This document shows positions 1 to 8,403 of a stretch of DNA of 64,000 nt, one piece after another. This stretch comes from Gammaproteobacteria bacterium (GTDB lineage Bacteria; Gemmatimonadota; Gemmatimonadetes; Longimicrobiales; Gaopeijiaceae), in assembly GCA_028820325.1 (NCBI GenBank), contig JAPPJO010000082.1, positions 1-64,000 on the forward strand, written 5' to 3'. Made by a program: the position numbers and the translations under genes. Numbering within the stretch: position 1 is the stretch's first letter; each line of letters opens with the position of its first letter. Under the pieces are notes generated by a model, which was given only the letters and a program-made list of their open reading frames with translations, was not told where the DNA came from and did no database searches.

Positions 1-237
1 GCCCGCTCGACCGGTTCTCCAGAACGCTTGCGTCACGGGGGCGTCCATAGATGTTGAGAGGACACTTCATCGGACATACCGCAAGTGCGGGCGTGCGCGG
101 TGCGCGAGACCTCATGCCTACCCGCCTTTCAACAAGGAATTCCGCCTTCCTGGCGGCGCGTCAGTGCGGCCTTGCCCTCGGGATGCCTCTCCGCCTGCGT
201 GAAGGGCAATGTCAAACAGCCTGCGCAACGCGCCGCC

Positions 238-537
238 TCACGACCTAGCTCCTCCCACCCGTCTCCTAGCCGTTCCGTTCTGCGAGAACCGATGTGGCAC
301 CAGCCTGTCGGGGACGTCCGCGCCGGGCACAGCGAGCATCGTCGCGATCTGATCGGCCAACCTCTCGACCACCGCCGGTGCCGCAAGAAAAACCGAGGTC
401 CTTTCGCCAACGGTGATTCCAAGCACCATGCAGGTCTCACCGCACATCGTGCGCGTCCCCACCCACATGTCTGATGCCTGACGCCTGGTGCTGGTCTGCT
501 GCGGAGCGTCGCTCTGCGAAGGTCCGTTCCGGCGCAT
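238..537 (-). CDS. Hypothetical protein, 99 aa
   Basis: I do not recognise the family. The ATG at 537 is chosen because GAGGAGG lies just upstream on the minus strand with normal spacing; a longer in-frame start at 564 lacks such a site. The first 25 residues are polar. They are followed by a more ordered stretch containing GTRTMCGETC and an amphipathic segment VVERLADQIATMLA, and the tail is basic. There is no signal peptide or membrane segment. It lies downstream of the HEAT-like fragment on the same strand and could be the last gene of the leftward peptide operon. The codon pattern looks coding, but function is unknown. Confidence 0.45.
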   Translation of the reverse strand: MRRNGPSQSDAPQQTSTRRQASDMWVGTRTMCGETCMVLGITVGERTSVFLAAPAVVERLADQIATMLAVPGADVPDRLVPHRFSQNGTARRRVGGARS

Positions 538-617
538 GGTGCTATCCTCCTCTACCGTGTCCATCTCAACCGCTTCTTTGGTTCGTGCGAGCTCCGGGGA
601 CGCATCGGACGCTTCCG

Positions 618-950
618 CTAGGGTTGGCGACGGTCTCGTACGCGCTCCGGCCGACCGCTTAGCCATTGCGACCAGGCTTCGGGATCCGCTCCGAAGTCCT
701 CGCCACTCACGGTCTTCAAGAGATCGATCGCGGATTCCCGCGTTGTTTCGCGATCCGCGCCGACGTCCGCTAGCAGGAGGTCCGGCGTTTTGCGGATCAG
801 TTGCGTCCCGAACGCCGGCTCGATCTCGGTGGCGACCAGGACCCGGAGAACCGTCGAGAACGCGTACGGATTGGTGCCATCGAGCAGTGCCATCAGGGAT
901 TCCCGGGCCGCATTCCACCGGACCGGGCGGCTTCCCTGCAATTGGGTCAA
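618..950 (-). CDS. HEAT-repeat-like C-terminal fragment, 110 aa
   Basis: The protein ends in GEDFGADPEAWSQWL, which resembles the G-x-dFG-x-dp-x-aW-x-xWl signature often found at the end of HEAT-repeat proteins in environmental bacteria. The preceding about 80 residues look like two alpha-helical repeats (ARESLMALLD, STVLRVLVATEIEPAFG). It begins at a TTG only about 11 bp after the stop of the DsbA-like gene, so it probably belongs to the same leftward operon. No signal peptide is seen, so it is either a short cytoplasmic protein or the remnant of a longer HEAT protein. The family assignment rests on motif recognition only. Confidence 0.45.
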   Translation of the reverse strand: MTQLQGSRPVRWNAARESLMALLDGTNPYAFSTVLRVLVATEIEPAFGTQLIRKTPDLLLADVGADRETTRESAIDLLKTVSGEDFGADPEAWSQWLSGRPERVRDRRQP

Positions 951-960
951 TCCGAGGCAA

Positions 961-1633
961 CTACCGAGTCTTCTCGTCCATCTCCCTCAGCGCGCGAGCC
1001 ACATGGGTCTGGAGCATCTCGAGGTCCGGCGTTCCCGGTAGAAGCGTGCCGTTGACGATGATGGACGGCGTCCACTGGAGTCCTGCCCATTGGGCTGCGC
1101 GCAGATCCTCCGCGACCCGGTTCGACGACCAGTTCTCGTCCATACAGGTCGAGAATTCGGACATCGGATGGTACTCCCGCTCTTTCACCGAAGTCCGTCC
1201 ACTCGATGGAACCGATCGCCCGCTGTTCTGCGAACAGCAGGTCGTGATAGGCTTCGAACATTCCCTGTGCGGCGGCGCACTCCGCGGCAATGGCGGCGTC
1301 GGTTGCATGGGGATGGATCGCATCGAGGGGGAAGTGGCGGTAAAGGATTGCGACCTCATCCACGCGGGAGCGAAGCTCGCGCAGACTTCGTGCCGCGACC
1401 GCGCAGAACGGGCACTGAAAATCCGCGAACTCGACGATCACGACCGGCGCGTCCCTCGATCCTAGCCAGATGCCTGCGCTCGTCAGATCCCGCCATCCAT
1501 TGATCTCACGCGGTTCGTCCGCAGTTGGAGAACCCCCACGTGCGGTGAATTCCTTCCTGACCACCGCGACTGTAACCACCAGTGCGCAAACGACCAGCAC
1601 CAGCGTTACGACGTTTTCGAGCGTCCTTTTCAT
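961..1633 (-). pseudogene. DsbA-like thiol-disulfide oxidoreductase, frameshifted
   Basis: The reading frame from 1633 encodes an N-terminal membrane anchor (about residues 8-25) and a thioredoxin fold of the DsbA/Thioredoxin_4 type, with a CPFC active site at residues 74-77. DsbA family members oxidise cysteine pairs in exported proteins. Around 1160-1175 the homology moves to another frame, which supplies the expected C-terminal half: SEFSTCMDEN, then WTPSIIVNG with the cis-proline loop, ending at 961. The paralogue at 13677-14333 is continuous across this point (SFGACMSD), so one base has been gained or lost here, or the assembly is wrong. The start overlaps the stop of the propeller gene (ATGA), so it is co-translated with the peptide operon. 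Confidence 0.75.
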
Positions 1634-2757
1634 GACCCTGCTCGCTCCTGGCGAAGTTGATAAGCGCGGATCCGGGGCACATCCATGCTGTCGTGGGCAA
1701 CCGCGTAGAGCCGATCATCCCTAGCGGCCTCGACGACCTGTCCCGCGGGGAGTCGGACCGATCCCGCGTGCGCACCATCTTGCGTGAACGCGGCCCACTC
1801 CCACTCAAGCTCGTCCTGATGCCCGCGGACGCCCACCCAGATTCGGCCTTGTTCGTCGACAACCAGGCCCGCCAAGGCGGGCCAGACGTACGGATCACCC
1901 TGCCGCAGCACGTCGGCAAGCCCACCGGAAGTCCTCTTGGCCTCCGACGCCAACTGTTCCGACGTCACCGGCATGGCAACGGTGGCGAACGAAAAGGAGT
2001 GAACGGTCGATCCGGTGAAGTCGACGATGCTCACGTCCAAGGCCCCCGAGTTGGCGTACACGAATCGGTCGCGTCCGATGAGCCGAATGAACGGTTCCCG
2101 TCCGAACGGATGAGTCCCGACGGCGACTGATCCGGGTCCGCGCGCAACCAGGAACTCCCGCGAAGGCGCAACCAGGATTGTGTCGGGGGCAGCTTCCTCC
2201 CCTTCTTCAATGGCCAGGATCGCATCCGTACGGCCCTGATCCGCCGTCTCGTCCTCGCCGGCGTAGAACGGACGGCGCACCAGCGCCAGGGATCGTCCGC
2301 GATCCGCGAGCCTCCAGAGGTTGGTCACCGGGCCGTGTCGCCAGTTGGGTTGGGGGAACACGTCGACCACCTCGAAGTCGTCGGGTTCGATGATCGTGAC
2401 ACGCTGCAGGCGGGCGTCGAACACGAAGAGTGTGTCTCCTGGCAGGATCTGGATCTGCTTCAACTCGAACTCGCCGGGGCCCATGCCTGCGCGCCCGACG
2501 GTGTGCAAGTGCCGCAGACCGGGCGATAGCACGATCACACCGCCCTCCAACGCGTCCACCACATGGATCCGACCCTTGGAGTCCACGGCGACTCCCCGCA
2601 CGTCGGAAAGTCGAAGAAGTGGATCCGAGACGCTCGCCAGCTCCACTTCAATCCAGGAATCCTCGACCGCCCACGACCGGGCATCTTCCAACGGATCGGC
2701 GGACCGAAACGGTTCGCCGCAACCGGCCAGCAACAGGAGGAGAGCGGTCGTGCGCAT
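1630..2757 (-). CDS. 6-bladed beta-propeller lipoprotein
   Basis: This 375-residue protein begins with a very short lipoprotein signal (LLLLLAGC, lipidated Cys at residue 13). The rest is a series of beta-propeller blades with the family motif GMGPGEF and repeated strands such as GVAVDSKGRIHVVD and GLVVDEQGRIWVGV. Propellers of this group are probably extracytoplasmic binding proteins; the ligand is unknown. The start overlaps the upstream peptide stop by one base (TGATG) and its own stop overlaps the DsbA-like start, so peptide, propeller and oxidoreductase are translationally coupled. In Bacteroidetes, similar propellers are linked to small exported NVEALA peptides, which is an analogy worth noting, not a homology I can show. 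Confidence 0.8.
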   Translation of the reverse strand: MRTTALLLLLAGCGEPFRSADPLEDARSWAVEDSWIEVELASVSDPLLRLSDVRGVAVDSKGRIHVVDALEGGVIVLSPGLRHLHTVGRAGMGPGEFELKQIQILPGDTLFVFDARLQRVTIIEPDDFEVVDVFPQPNWRHGPVTNLWRLADRGRSLALVRRPFYAGEDETADQGRTDAILAIEEGEEAAPDTILVAPSREFLVARGPGSVAVGTHPFGREPFIRLIGRDRFVYANSGALDVSIVDFTGSTVHSFSFATVAMPVTSEQLASEAKRTSGGLADVLRQGDPYVWPALAGLVVDEQGRIWVGVRGHQDELEWEWAAFTQDGAHAGSVRLPAGQVVEAARDDRLYAVAHDSMDVPRIRAYQLRQERAGS

Positions 2758-2954
2758 CAGTTCTGGCAGTCCTCCGGGTCACTGCAGACGACACAACTAT
2801 CCGGGCCTGCCATGCAATAGGGGCCGCAGCACCAAAGCCCGCTGTCCGCGATGCAGCAGGCACTGCTTGCCAGCACCGGAGACGGGGACGCGACCAACCA
2901 TCCGCCAACCAGAATCGTCACGGCGGCCAGGATGTTGAGATACGAACGCCTCAT
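2757..2954 (-). CDS. Exported 8-cysteine peptide, copy 2
   Basis: The 65-residue product has a basic start, a hydrophobic core (about residues 7-22) and a likely signal peptidase site after VLASSA. The mature part is about 33 residues with eight cysteines in the order CC, CC, C, C, C, C, including GPYCMAGPDSC and SDPEDCQN. It differs from copy 1 (3036-3233) at about seven of 65 positions, mostly between the first two Cys pairs, and every cysteine is kept. A strong AGGAGG site precedes the ATG. Eight cysteines and an adjoining DsbA-like gene suggest a disulfide-rich mature peptide. Role unknown; it could be a signal, a bacteriocin-like product or a metal-binding peptide. Confidence 0.8.
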   Translation of the reverse strand: MRRSYLNILAAVTILVGGWLVASPSPVLASSACCIADSGLWCCGPYCMAGPDSCVVCSDPEDCQN

Positions 2955-3035
2955 GGTTACTTCCTCCTGAAATGGGTACCGTTCAAGTTGGCCGGACCGG
3001 CAGGATCCGAATGACCCACGCTCGCGGGGTGTGCA

Positions 3036-3233
3036 TCAGTTCTGGCAGTCCTCCGGATCACTGCAGATGACACAAGCGTCCGGGCCTGCCATGCAATAGG
3101 GGCCGCAGCACGTGACGCCGCTGTCCGAACGGCAGCAGGCACTGCTTGCCAGCACGGGAGACGGGGACGCGACGACCCATCCGCCAACGAGAATCGTCAC
3201 GGCGGCCAGGATGTTGAGATACGAACGCCTCAT
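3036..3233 (-). CDS. Exported 8-cysteine peptide, copy 1
   Basis: First gene of the leftward operon, 65 residues, with the same signal peptide and eight-cysteine layout as the next gene. Its variable positions are R-S-D-S-G-V-T where copy 2 has I-A-D-S-G-L-W. The 5' flanks of both copies are alike: TTGGCCGGACC, a run resembling GATACCGTT or GGTACCGTT, then CAGGAGGAAGTAACC before ATG. The duplication unit therefore includes the leader and ribosome site. The ATG lies 102 bp from the near edge of the three-box operator-like element. The sequence gives no direct hint of the target or activity of the peptide. Confidence 0.8.
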   Translation of the reverse strand: MRRSYLNILAAVTILVGGWVVASPSPVLASSACCRSDSGVTCCGPYCMAGPDACVICSDPEDCQN

Positions 3234-3334
3234 GGTTACTTCCTCCTGATACTAGGTGCGGATACCGTTAGTTGGCCGGACCAGCGCGGTCCGAACCGAT
3301 ACTCCAATCTCGGCAATGCATATCAGCCTCAATA

Positions 3335-3398
3335 GCGGGAAAACCCCGGAATTCGTGACGGGAATCCCCCTCAAAGCCATGACGGGAAAATCCCGCCA
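3335..3398 (+). promoter_or_regulatory. Three-box operator-like element, copy A
   Basis: Box 1 at 3335 (GCGGGAAAACCCCGG, imperfect), box 2 at 3356 (TGACGGGA) and box 3 at 3380-3398 (TGACGGGAAAATCCCGCCA, near-perfect palindrome). Box starts are 21 and 24 bp apart, exactly as in the two other copies. It lies in the divergent interval between the peptide operon (start codon 3233) and the histidine kinase (start codon 3501). It could therefore control both, including autoregulation of the two-component genes. NarL-family regulators bind short inverted heptamer-like sites, which fits, but binding by the neighbouring regulator is an inference. Confidence 0.7.
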
Positions 3399-3500
3399 TC
3401 GGACCCCGAACACCACGCCGCCTAGCACACGTTCGAGTGCGGGCTCTGAGCGTCCTGCCGACTGGCAAGCGGCAGAGCCGCCCGTTATTCTGAGGCTCGC

Positions 3501-4595
3501 GTGACTTCCTGCCGTGTGCCGCCCGGACTGCTGGAGGGCAGCCTGCTTTCCGACGACGACCACTACCGGGCGGTGTTCGAGGCTTCTCCGGACGCCACGC
3601 TGATTGTGGACTCCGAGGGTCTCATCCTCGATGTCAACGAGCAGGCGGTGAGGATGTTCGGGTGGAGCCGCGAAGCGCTGACGGGTGCTTCGGTCGAGCG
3701 GCTTGTACCGTCGCATAAGCGGGCAGCGCACCTCGACCACCGGATGCACTACGTCCGGCAGCCGCGAAGCCGACCGATGGGTGCCGGACTCGAGCTGTAC
3801 GCGCTGCGCAGGGACGGCACCGAGTTCCCCGTGGAGATCAGCCTGAGTCCCTGGACCCCACCCCGGGAGGCGGGCCACGTCATCTGCGCGATCCGGGACA
3901 TCTCGGCATGGGAGCGGATGCGCAAGCGCTCCGGCTTGATGGTGGCGGCGATGGAGCAGGAGCGAAAACGCCTGTCGCTCGAACTGCACGACGAAGTATT
4001 GCAGTGCCTCGTGTCGCTCAAGGTCCGGGTCAAGCTCATGCGAGACGAGACGGACGATGGGCGACGGACGCGGGAGGGCGAGCAGATCAGCGGCGAGATC
4101 CTGGACACGTTCAATGCGGTGAAGAGATTGATCCGCGGGCTCCGGCCGCCGGAGCTCGAGCACCAGGGATTGGCAGGCGCACTGCGCGATCACTTCCACC
4201 TCCTTCGGGATTCCACCGGCTTCCAGGTGAATGCCCAGGTCGGCGACGTGGACGACGAGTTGGACGAAACGACGGCTCTGACGCTCTACAGGGTGGTCCA
4301 GGAGGCTGTCGCCAACGCCGCGCGGCACTCCGGCGAGCGTTCGGCGATGGTCCGGGTCGGGTCCGGCGGCGGTTACGTGGTCGCAGAGGTCCGGGACCGG
4401 GGCCGGGGGTTTGAGTTGCGGGATCCCGGGTCTGCGGAGCCCTACGACCATGTGGGCATCACGGGCATGACGGAACGTGCCGCCATGGTTGGCGGTGACG
4501 TGACGATCAGTACAGCTCCCGGGCGCGGCACGCTGGTTCGGCTGACCGTTCCCGCCCGGGGCGCGCCAGCGATGTCGGGGGTCCGCGGGCCTTGA
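3501..4595 (+). CDS. Cytoplasmic PAS sensor histidine kinase (HisKA_3/NarX type)
   Basis: The 364-residue protein has a PAS domain at about residues 20-135 (FEASPDATLIVDSEGLILDV). A HisKA_3 dimerisation region follows with the phospho-acceptor at His163 in LELHDEVLQCL, then a HATPase_c domain with N box EAVANAARHSGE (Asn272), DRGRGF and GITGMTERAAMVGG. No transmembrane segment or signal peptide is visible, so it should sense a cytoplasmic cue through the PAS domain. The GTG start at 3501 is the only one that keeps a compact N-terminus. Its stop overlaps the TTG start of the response regulator, so the two are translationally coupled. It sits between two operons that both carry the three-box element. 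Confidence 0.9.
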   Translation: MTSCRVPPGLLEGSLLSDDDHYRAVFEASPDATLIVDSEGLILDVNEQAVRMFGWSREALTGASVERLVPSHKRAAHLDHRMHYVRQPRSRPMGAGLELYALRRDGTEFPVEISLSPWTPPREAGHVICAIRDISAWERMRKRSGLMVAAMEQERKRLSLELHDEVLQCLVSLKVRVKLMRDETDDGRRTREGEQISGEILDTFNAVKRLIRGLRPPELEHQGLAGALRDHFHLLRDSTGFQVNAQVGDVDDELDETTALTLYRVVQEAVANAARHSGERSAMVRVGSGGGYVVAEVRDRGRGFELRDPGSAEPYDHVGITGMTERAAMVGGDVTISTAPGRGTLVRLTVPARGAPAMSGVRGP

Positions 4596-5248
4596 AGAAG
4601 ATCCGCGTGCTGTTGATCGACGATCACAAGGTCGTGCGCGCCGGACTCCGGGCGTTGCTGGAATCCACCGGCCGGATCGAGGTTGTGGGCGAGGCATCTT
4701 CGGGCGAGGAGGGCGTGGCCGACGCGGAGCGGCTCGAACCCGATGTCGTCATCATGGACCTGGCGATGCCCGGCATGGGCGGCATCCGGGCCACGCGCAA
4801 GATCACAGCTCTCGACCTCGACGCCAGAGTTCTGGTCCTGACCGTGCACGATGAGGAGGATCAGCTTGCGCGCTCGCTCGACGCCGGGGCGACGGGCTAT
4901 CTCAACAAGTCGGTGGCCGACACGGACCTCATCGGGGCGATCGAAGCCCTTGCCCGCGGGCACTCCTACCTTCCGCGCCAAGCCGCCGAGCTTCTCGCGC
5001 GCAGCAAGGGCGAGCGCGCCCGGGAGGTGCCAGGACTGGACGCCCTGTCGGCGCGGGAACGCACGGTGATCGAGCTGTGCGCCCGCGGTTTCACCGCCAG
5101 CGAGACGGCCAGGAGGATGTTCGTCAGTCCGAAGACGGTCGAGGGGTATTTGGCGCGCGCGCGGCGCAAGCTGGGCCTGACCGGCCGCACCGACATCGTG
5201 CGGTTCGCCCTCGAAAGCGGGCTGTTGAGCGGCAGCGAACAGGAGTAG
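4592..5248 (+). CDS. NarL/FixJ-type response regulator
   Basis: This 218-residue protein has a receiver domain (residues 1-120) with the acidic pair D10/D11, phospho-acceptor Asp56 (VVIMDLAMPGM), Thr84 and Lys106 (GYLNKS). A LuxR-type helix-turn-helix follows at about 152-196 (LSARERTVIELCARGFTASE, then VSPKTVEGYLARARRKLGL). It is the expected partner of the upstream HisKA_3 kinase; the TTG start overlaps the kinase stop by four bases. The gene ends 35 bases before copy C of the palindromic element, and a decayed paralogue at 14861-15235 lies in the same relation to copy B. It is therefore the natural candidate to bind these elements and drive the peptide and thioredoxin operons. Confidence 0.92.
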   Translation: MKKIRVLLIDDHKVVRAGLRALLESTGRIEVVGEASSGEEGVADAERLEPDVVIMDLAMPGMGGIRATRKITALDLDARVLVLTVHDEEDQLARSLDAGATGYLNKSVADTDLIGAIEALARGHSYLPRQAAELLARSKGERAREVPGLDALSARERTVIELCARGFTASETARRMFVSPKTVEGYLARARRKLGLTGRTDIVRFALESGLLSGSEQE

Positions 5249-5282
5249 GCCGCGGCGCAACCGGCGGGCCGTTGAAAGCCTC

Positions 5283-5345
5283 GGGGGGATTTTCCCGTCC
5301 TGGGAATCAGTAGTTCTCCCGTCAGCGGTTGCGGGAATCTCCCGC
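5283..5345 (-). promoter_or_regulatory. Three-box operator-like element, copy C
   Basis: Read on the minus strand, box 1 is GCGGGAGATTCCCGC (5345-5331, perfect 6-bp arms), box 2 is TGACGGGA (5324-5317), and box 3 is GGACGGGA with a degenerate second arm (5300-5283). Box starts are again 21 and 24 bp apart. The near edge of box 1 is 96 bp from the start codon at 5441. The about 60 bp between box 1 and that gene also resemble the matching segment next to copy B (shared GCATCTTT and CGGTCCCGTC), so the promoter as well as the operator appears to be duplicated. Confidence 0.7.
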
Positions 5346-5440
5346 TAACGCCGGGCCGCGGCACCCCGCATCTTTGTTTCCTAGCCGTCGGGAACGCGGT
5401 CCCGTCTAAAAACGTCCGGTTCAGCAACGGAGAGATAAGA

Positions 5441-6136
5441 ATGCGAAACGGAAAGCTCCTGAGGTCGGTTGCTCGGAATCCTCTGGTACTCTCCGTTCTC
5501 TTTGTGTCAACGTTGGTCGGTTACCTGGCGGCACCGAGTCCGCTGGAGGCAATGCAAGCGACGGGAGCGGATAGCATTCGCGCGGAAGGCCCCATTCCCG
5601 ACGCGCCTACCAACCCGTTTGCTTCGGTCGACGGCACGCACCTGGTTGCCTTCGTCATCGGGGCGTCGGATTGCGGGTGGTCCAACCTGCCCGAGATCAG
5701 GGAAGCCTTTGGTCTCATCCGGGAGAGGATGCGCTCTGCCTACGGAATCAAGTACGCTCACATTGAAGTTGTGGGCGTGGCGATCGACGAGGACCCCGAG
5801 GCGGGGCTCGCGTACCTTTCGGACATTGGGGGAGGGACCGTTGGCACGGCCTTTGACCAAATCGCCGTCGGCGGAAGTTGGCTCAACGAGCAAGTCGTGC
5901 GATTCGCGTGGCGAGAAGGCAAGGCTGCGGCTTCGACGCCCCAGGTGATCGTAGTCGAGCGTCTTGTCGATACGAGTTCCTACTCGTCCGAATCCACGAT
6001 TAAGACCGGCGATGACTTGGTCGTGGCGAATGCACGTGGCCGGAATGACATCCTACGATGGCTAGAGCAGGGTCTGCCACTTGACGTGAACCGGCTGGAG
6101 CGGGAGCCCGAGAGCCACCCAGATGTCGGTTGGTGA
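5441..6136 (+). CDS. Exported thioredoxin-fold-like protein with CGWS site
   Basis: The 231-residue product has a basic N-terminus, a hydrophobic segment (about 14-31) and then a soluble domain. The core looks thioredoxin-like: a strand HLVAFVIGAS leads into DCGWSNLPEI with a single cysteine (Cys78), followed by a helix. Later STPQVIVV (Thr166-Pro167) occupies the place of the cis-proline loop. The second active-site cysteine is a serine (C-G-W-S), so it cannot form the usual internal disulfide. It is the first gene of the rightward operon behind operator copy C and is followed at 67 bp by another C-x-x-S thioredoxin protein. Fold assignment is by pattern, not by alignment. The substrate might be the cysteine-rich peptides. 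Confidence 0.6.
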   Translation: MRNGKLLRSVARNPLVLSVLFVSTLVGYLAAPSPLEAMQATGADSIRAEGPIPDAPTNPFASVDGTHLVAFVIGASDCGWSNLPEIREAFGLIRERMRSAYGIKYAHIEVVGVAIDEDPEAGLAYLSDIGGGTVGTAFDQIAVGGSWLNEQVVRFAWREGKAAASTPQVIVVERLVDTSSYSSESTIKTGDDLVVANARGRNDILRWLEQGLPLDVNRLEREPESHPDVGW

Positions 6137-6202
6137 AGCGCCAACGGCGCGAGTACCAGCGATGGTTGGCCATGGCGACTCCAGACGAGGGGAGAGCATC
6201 CG

Positions 6203-8125
6203 ATGATTGAGACGGCGAAGAGAATCGTTCGGTACGGACTGATGGTCTGGTGGGTCCTCGGGCCAATCCCGCGCGCCGTGAATGGACAAGAGCTTGCTTC
6301 GGAGACGCGACTACGCTTCTCGCCCGAGGCGCCGGTGCCGAACTCTCGCATGCTAGCCACCTATACTCCGATCGAGATGCTGGCAGGCGAGCAAGAGCTC
6401 GTGCTGCGCGGTCACTTCCGGACGGACCGAGATGGCCAGTACAATCGCCGTTTGGACAACATTCAGGTCGCCACGCTGGAGCCGGCTGTCAAGGGCACCT
6501 TCGCCGCGAGCTTCACCCTTTCCGACGACATCGTGTACGCTGCTTTCGTGGTCGAGAATAACGCTGGCGAGCGCATCGACGCCAATGGCGGGAAGCTGTT
6601 CGAGCTGTTGGTGCACGGGGAGGACGGCGAGCCTCTCTACCACTCGTTGATTCAGCGCGCCTACGACCATGCCGGCCGCAACTGGATCACGGCCTACGAG
6701 TCCAATCGGCTTGCAATGCAACTCTATCCCGACTCCCTGCGAGGCTGGAGTGTGCTGCGGTTCCACGAGGATGTGGCGCTCGGTTCCACCGGAAGCGACA
6801 GCCTGCTTGCTTGGCACCAGGAGAACTTCAGGGGCCTTCATGAAGAGTATGCCCACCGGACTCAACTCTCCCCGGCGACCGTCGTAGCGATCCAGGGTTA
6901 CGCGCAAGACGTGGAGGACTCGGTCGCCCTGGCGTTTTGGACAGAGCGTGCTCGAGACGAGGGCAGGGGCACGCGCTCGTGGGCGCAGATCGTTGGAATC
7001 GAGACCCTCCGCAAGTTCTTCGAGGACCGTGACGCCGACGCCGCGCTGGCAGCGTTCGAAGAGTATTGGCCATACGCGGAGGGTACCGGATCACAGATGC
7101 TGAGTTGGGCGCTGCAGATGGCCGCTGACGACCTGGCAGCGACCGACCGCTGGATCGAAAGAATGCTTGCGGATCGGGGAAGCCAATTCTCTGCCGCAAG
7201 AGTGTTGGCCAGCTTTCCCGAGCGACGAGAACGGGCGCTGGAACTCGCGCGCCAGGGACTGGAACGCCCTGCGCGAGCCGGACGGGAACCCGCAGATCTC
7301 GTGGTGCATCCCAGAAGACCACTTGGCCGGACCGTGAGCGAGTATGCACGAACCCGGGCCCGACAGTGGGCGGACCGGCTGGTGACTTACAGCGAGCTTC
7401 TCTCCGCTGCGGGAGAGGAAGACGAGGCGTTGGAGGCTCTTGAGGAGGCGGTCGCCACAGCGGTGGACCCCGCGGTCTTCCAACGCCTCGCTGACCTGAA
7501 GTTGTCTCGGGGAGACATCGCGGGTGCGACGCGTGACTACGCCGTTGTCGCGGTCGATCCCCTTACAAGTATCGCCGAGGCGGATTCGCTGGCGGCCCTG
7601 GTCGGGCAGAATCCCGAGGGCCCGGAATGGCGCGCTCTTCTCGAGTCGGCCGAAGCACGAATGCTTCCGCGCATCCTCGCGGACACCGTCCGGTGGGCCC
7701 CCCGCCCCAACAGCGTCGCCGACAAGCACGGAAACCGTATGCCCGTTCCGGACCTCGTCGCGGGCAGGACCACCGTGCTCGTCTTCTGGACGCGGGGCTG
7801 TGCATATTCTGTCGACGAGATTCCGCAGGTGCTGCGTCTCCGCGAACGCCTTGATCCCAACGCTGTCCAAATCCTCTCTGTCACGACTGACGACCAGCCC
7901 GGTCCGGGCATGGAAGAGTTCATTGCGGCCCGAGGCGTGAGCTATCCCGTGTATTATGATTTGGATGCAGAGGCCCAGAACGCTTTCGGCGTCAGTGGGA
8001 CTCCGGCGTACTTTGTATTGGACGCCAGTGGCAACGTGCGTTTCGCCTTCTCGCACGTCTCCGACATCCCGAGGCAGTTGGAGGCACTCGCGCAACTCCG
8101 GGACAACCCGCTGCCGAAATCGTAG
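6203..8125 (+). CDS. Exported protein with C-terminal TlpA-like domain, CAYS site
   Basis: The 640-residue product has a signal peptide (about 1-28, ending VNGQ), a beta-rich region (about 50-150), a helical TPR-like middle (about 150-470) and a TlpA/AhpC-type thioredoxin domain (about 500-630). The thioredoxin part has VLVFWTRGCAYS with Cys533 but serine instead of the second cysteine, and a cis-proline loop GTPAYFVLD at about 598. TlpA proteins normally reduce periplasmic disulfides; this one has only one active-site thiol, like its upstream neighbour. The domain order (helical repeats then thioredoxin) resembles Bacteroidetes TlpA fusion proteins. It is in the operon controlled from the copy C element. 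Confidence 0.75.
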   Translation: MIETAKRIVRYGLMVWWVLGPIPRAVNGQELASETRLRFSPEAPVPNSRMLATYTPIEMLAGEQELVLRGHFRTDRDGQYNRRLDNIQVATLEPAVKGTFAASFTLSDDIVYAAFVVENNAGERIDANGGKLFELLVHGEDGEPLYHSLIQRAYDHAGRNWITAYESNRLAMQLYPDSLRGWSVLRFHEDVALGSTGSDSLLAWHQENFRGLHEEYAHRTQLSPATVVAIQGYAQDVEDSVALAFWTERARDEGRGTRSWAQIVGIETLRKFFEDRDADAALAAFEEYWPYAEGTGSQMLSWALQMAADDLAATDRWIERMLADRGSQFSAARVLASFPERRERALELARQGLERPARAGREPADLVVHPRRPLGRTVSEYARTRARQWADRLVTYSELLSAAGEEDEALEALEEAVATAVDPAVFQRLADLKLSRGDIAGATRDYAVVAVDPLTSIAEADSLAALVGQNPEGPEWRALLESAEARMLPRILADTVRWAPRPNSVADKHGNRMPVPDLVAGRTTVLVFWTRGCAYSVDEIPQVLRLRERLDPNAVQILSVTTDDQPGPGMEEFIAARGVSYPVYYDLDAEAQNAFGVSGTPAYFVLDASGNVRFAFSHVSDIPRQLEALAQLRDNPLPKS

Positions 8126-8403
8126 CCCGATGAGGTGGAGTGCAGGCCGTGGTGGTCTCTTCTACGATACCCTGGCGCACCGCGAGCGGGCACGTACGAT
8201 TTCCCATCCACAACCACCACCACCTTCCTCGGCTTCTCGTCCACCTCCCCGGTCGAGTGCCGGACGCTTTGCCACCGCTCCATGGCCACACCGGAATCCC
8301 CGTGGCTTGAAGTGGCCGTCTAAAGCCTAGACCCGCCGTAGTCAGCCGATCGCTGGAAGGATCCGGATGACGATCAAAGCGTTCCCCAACCACCCATGCC
8401 GCC

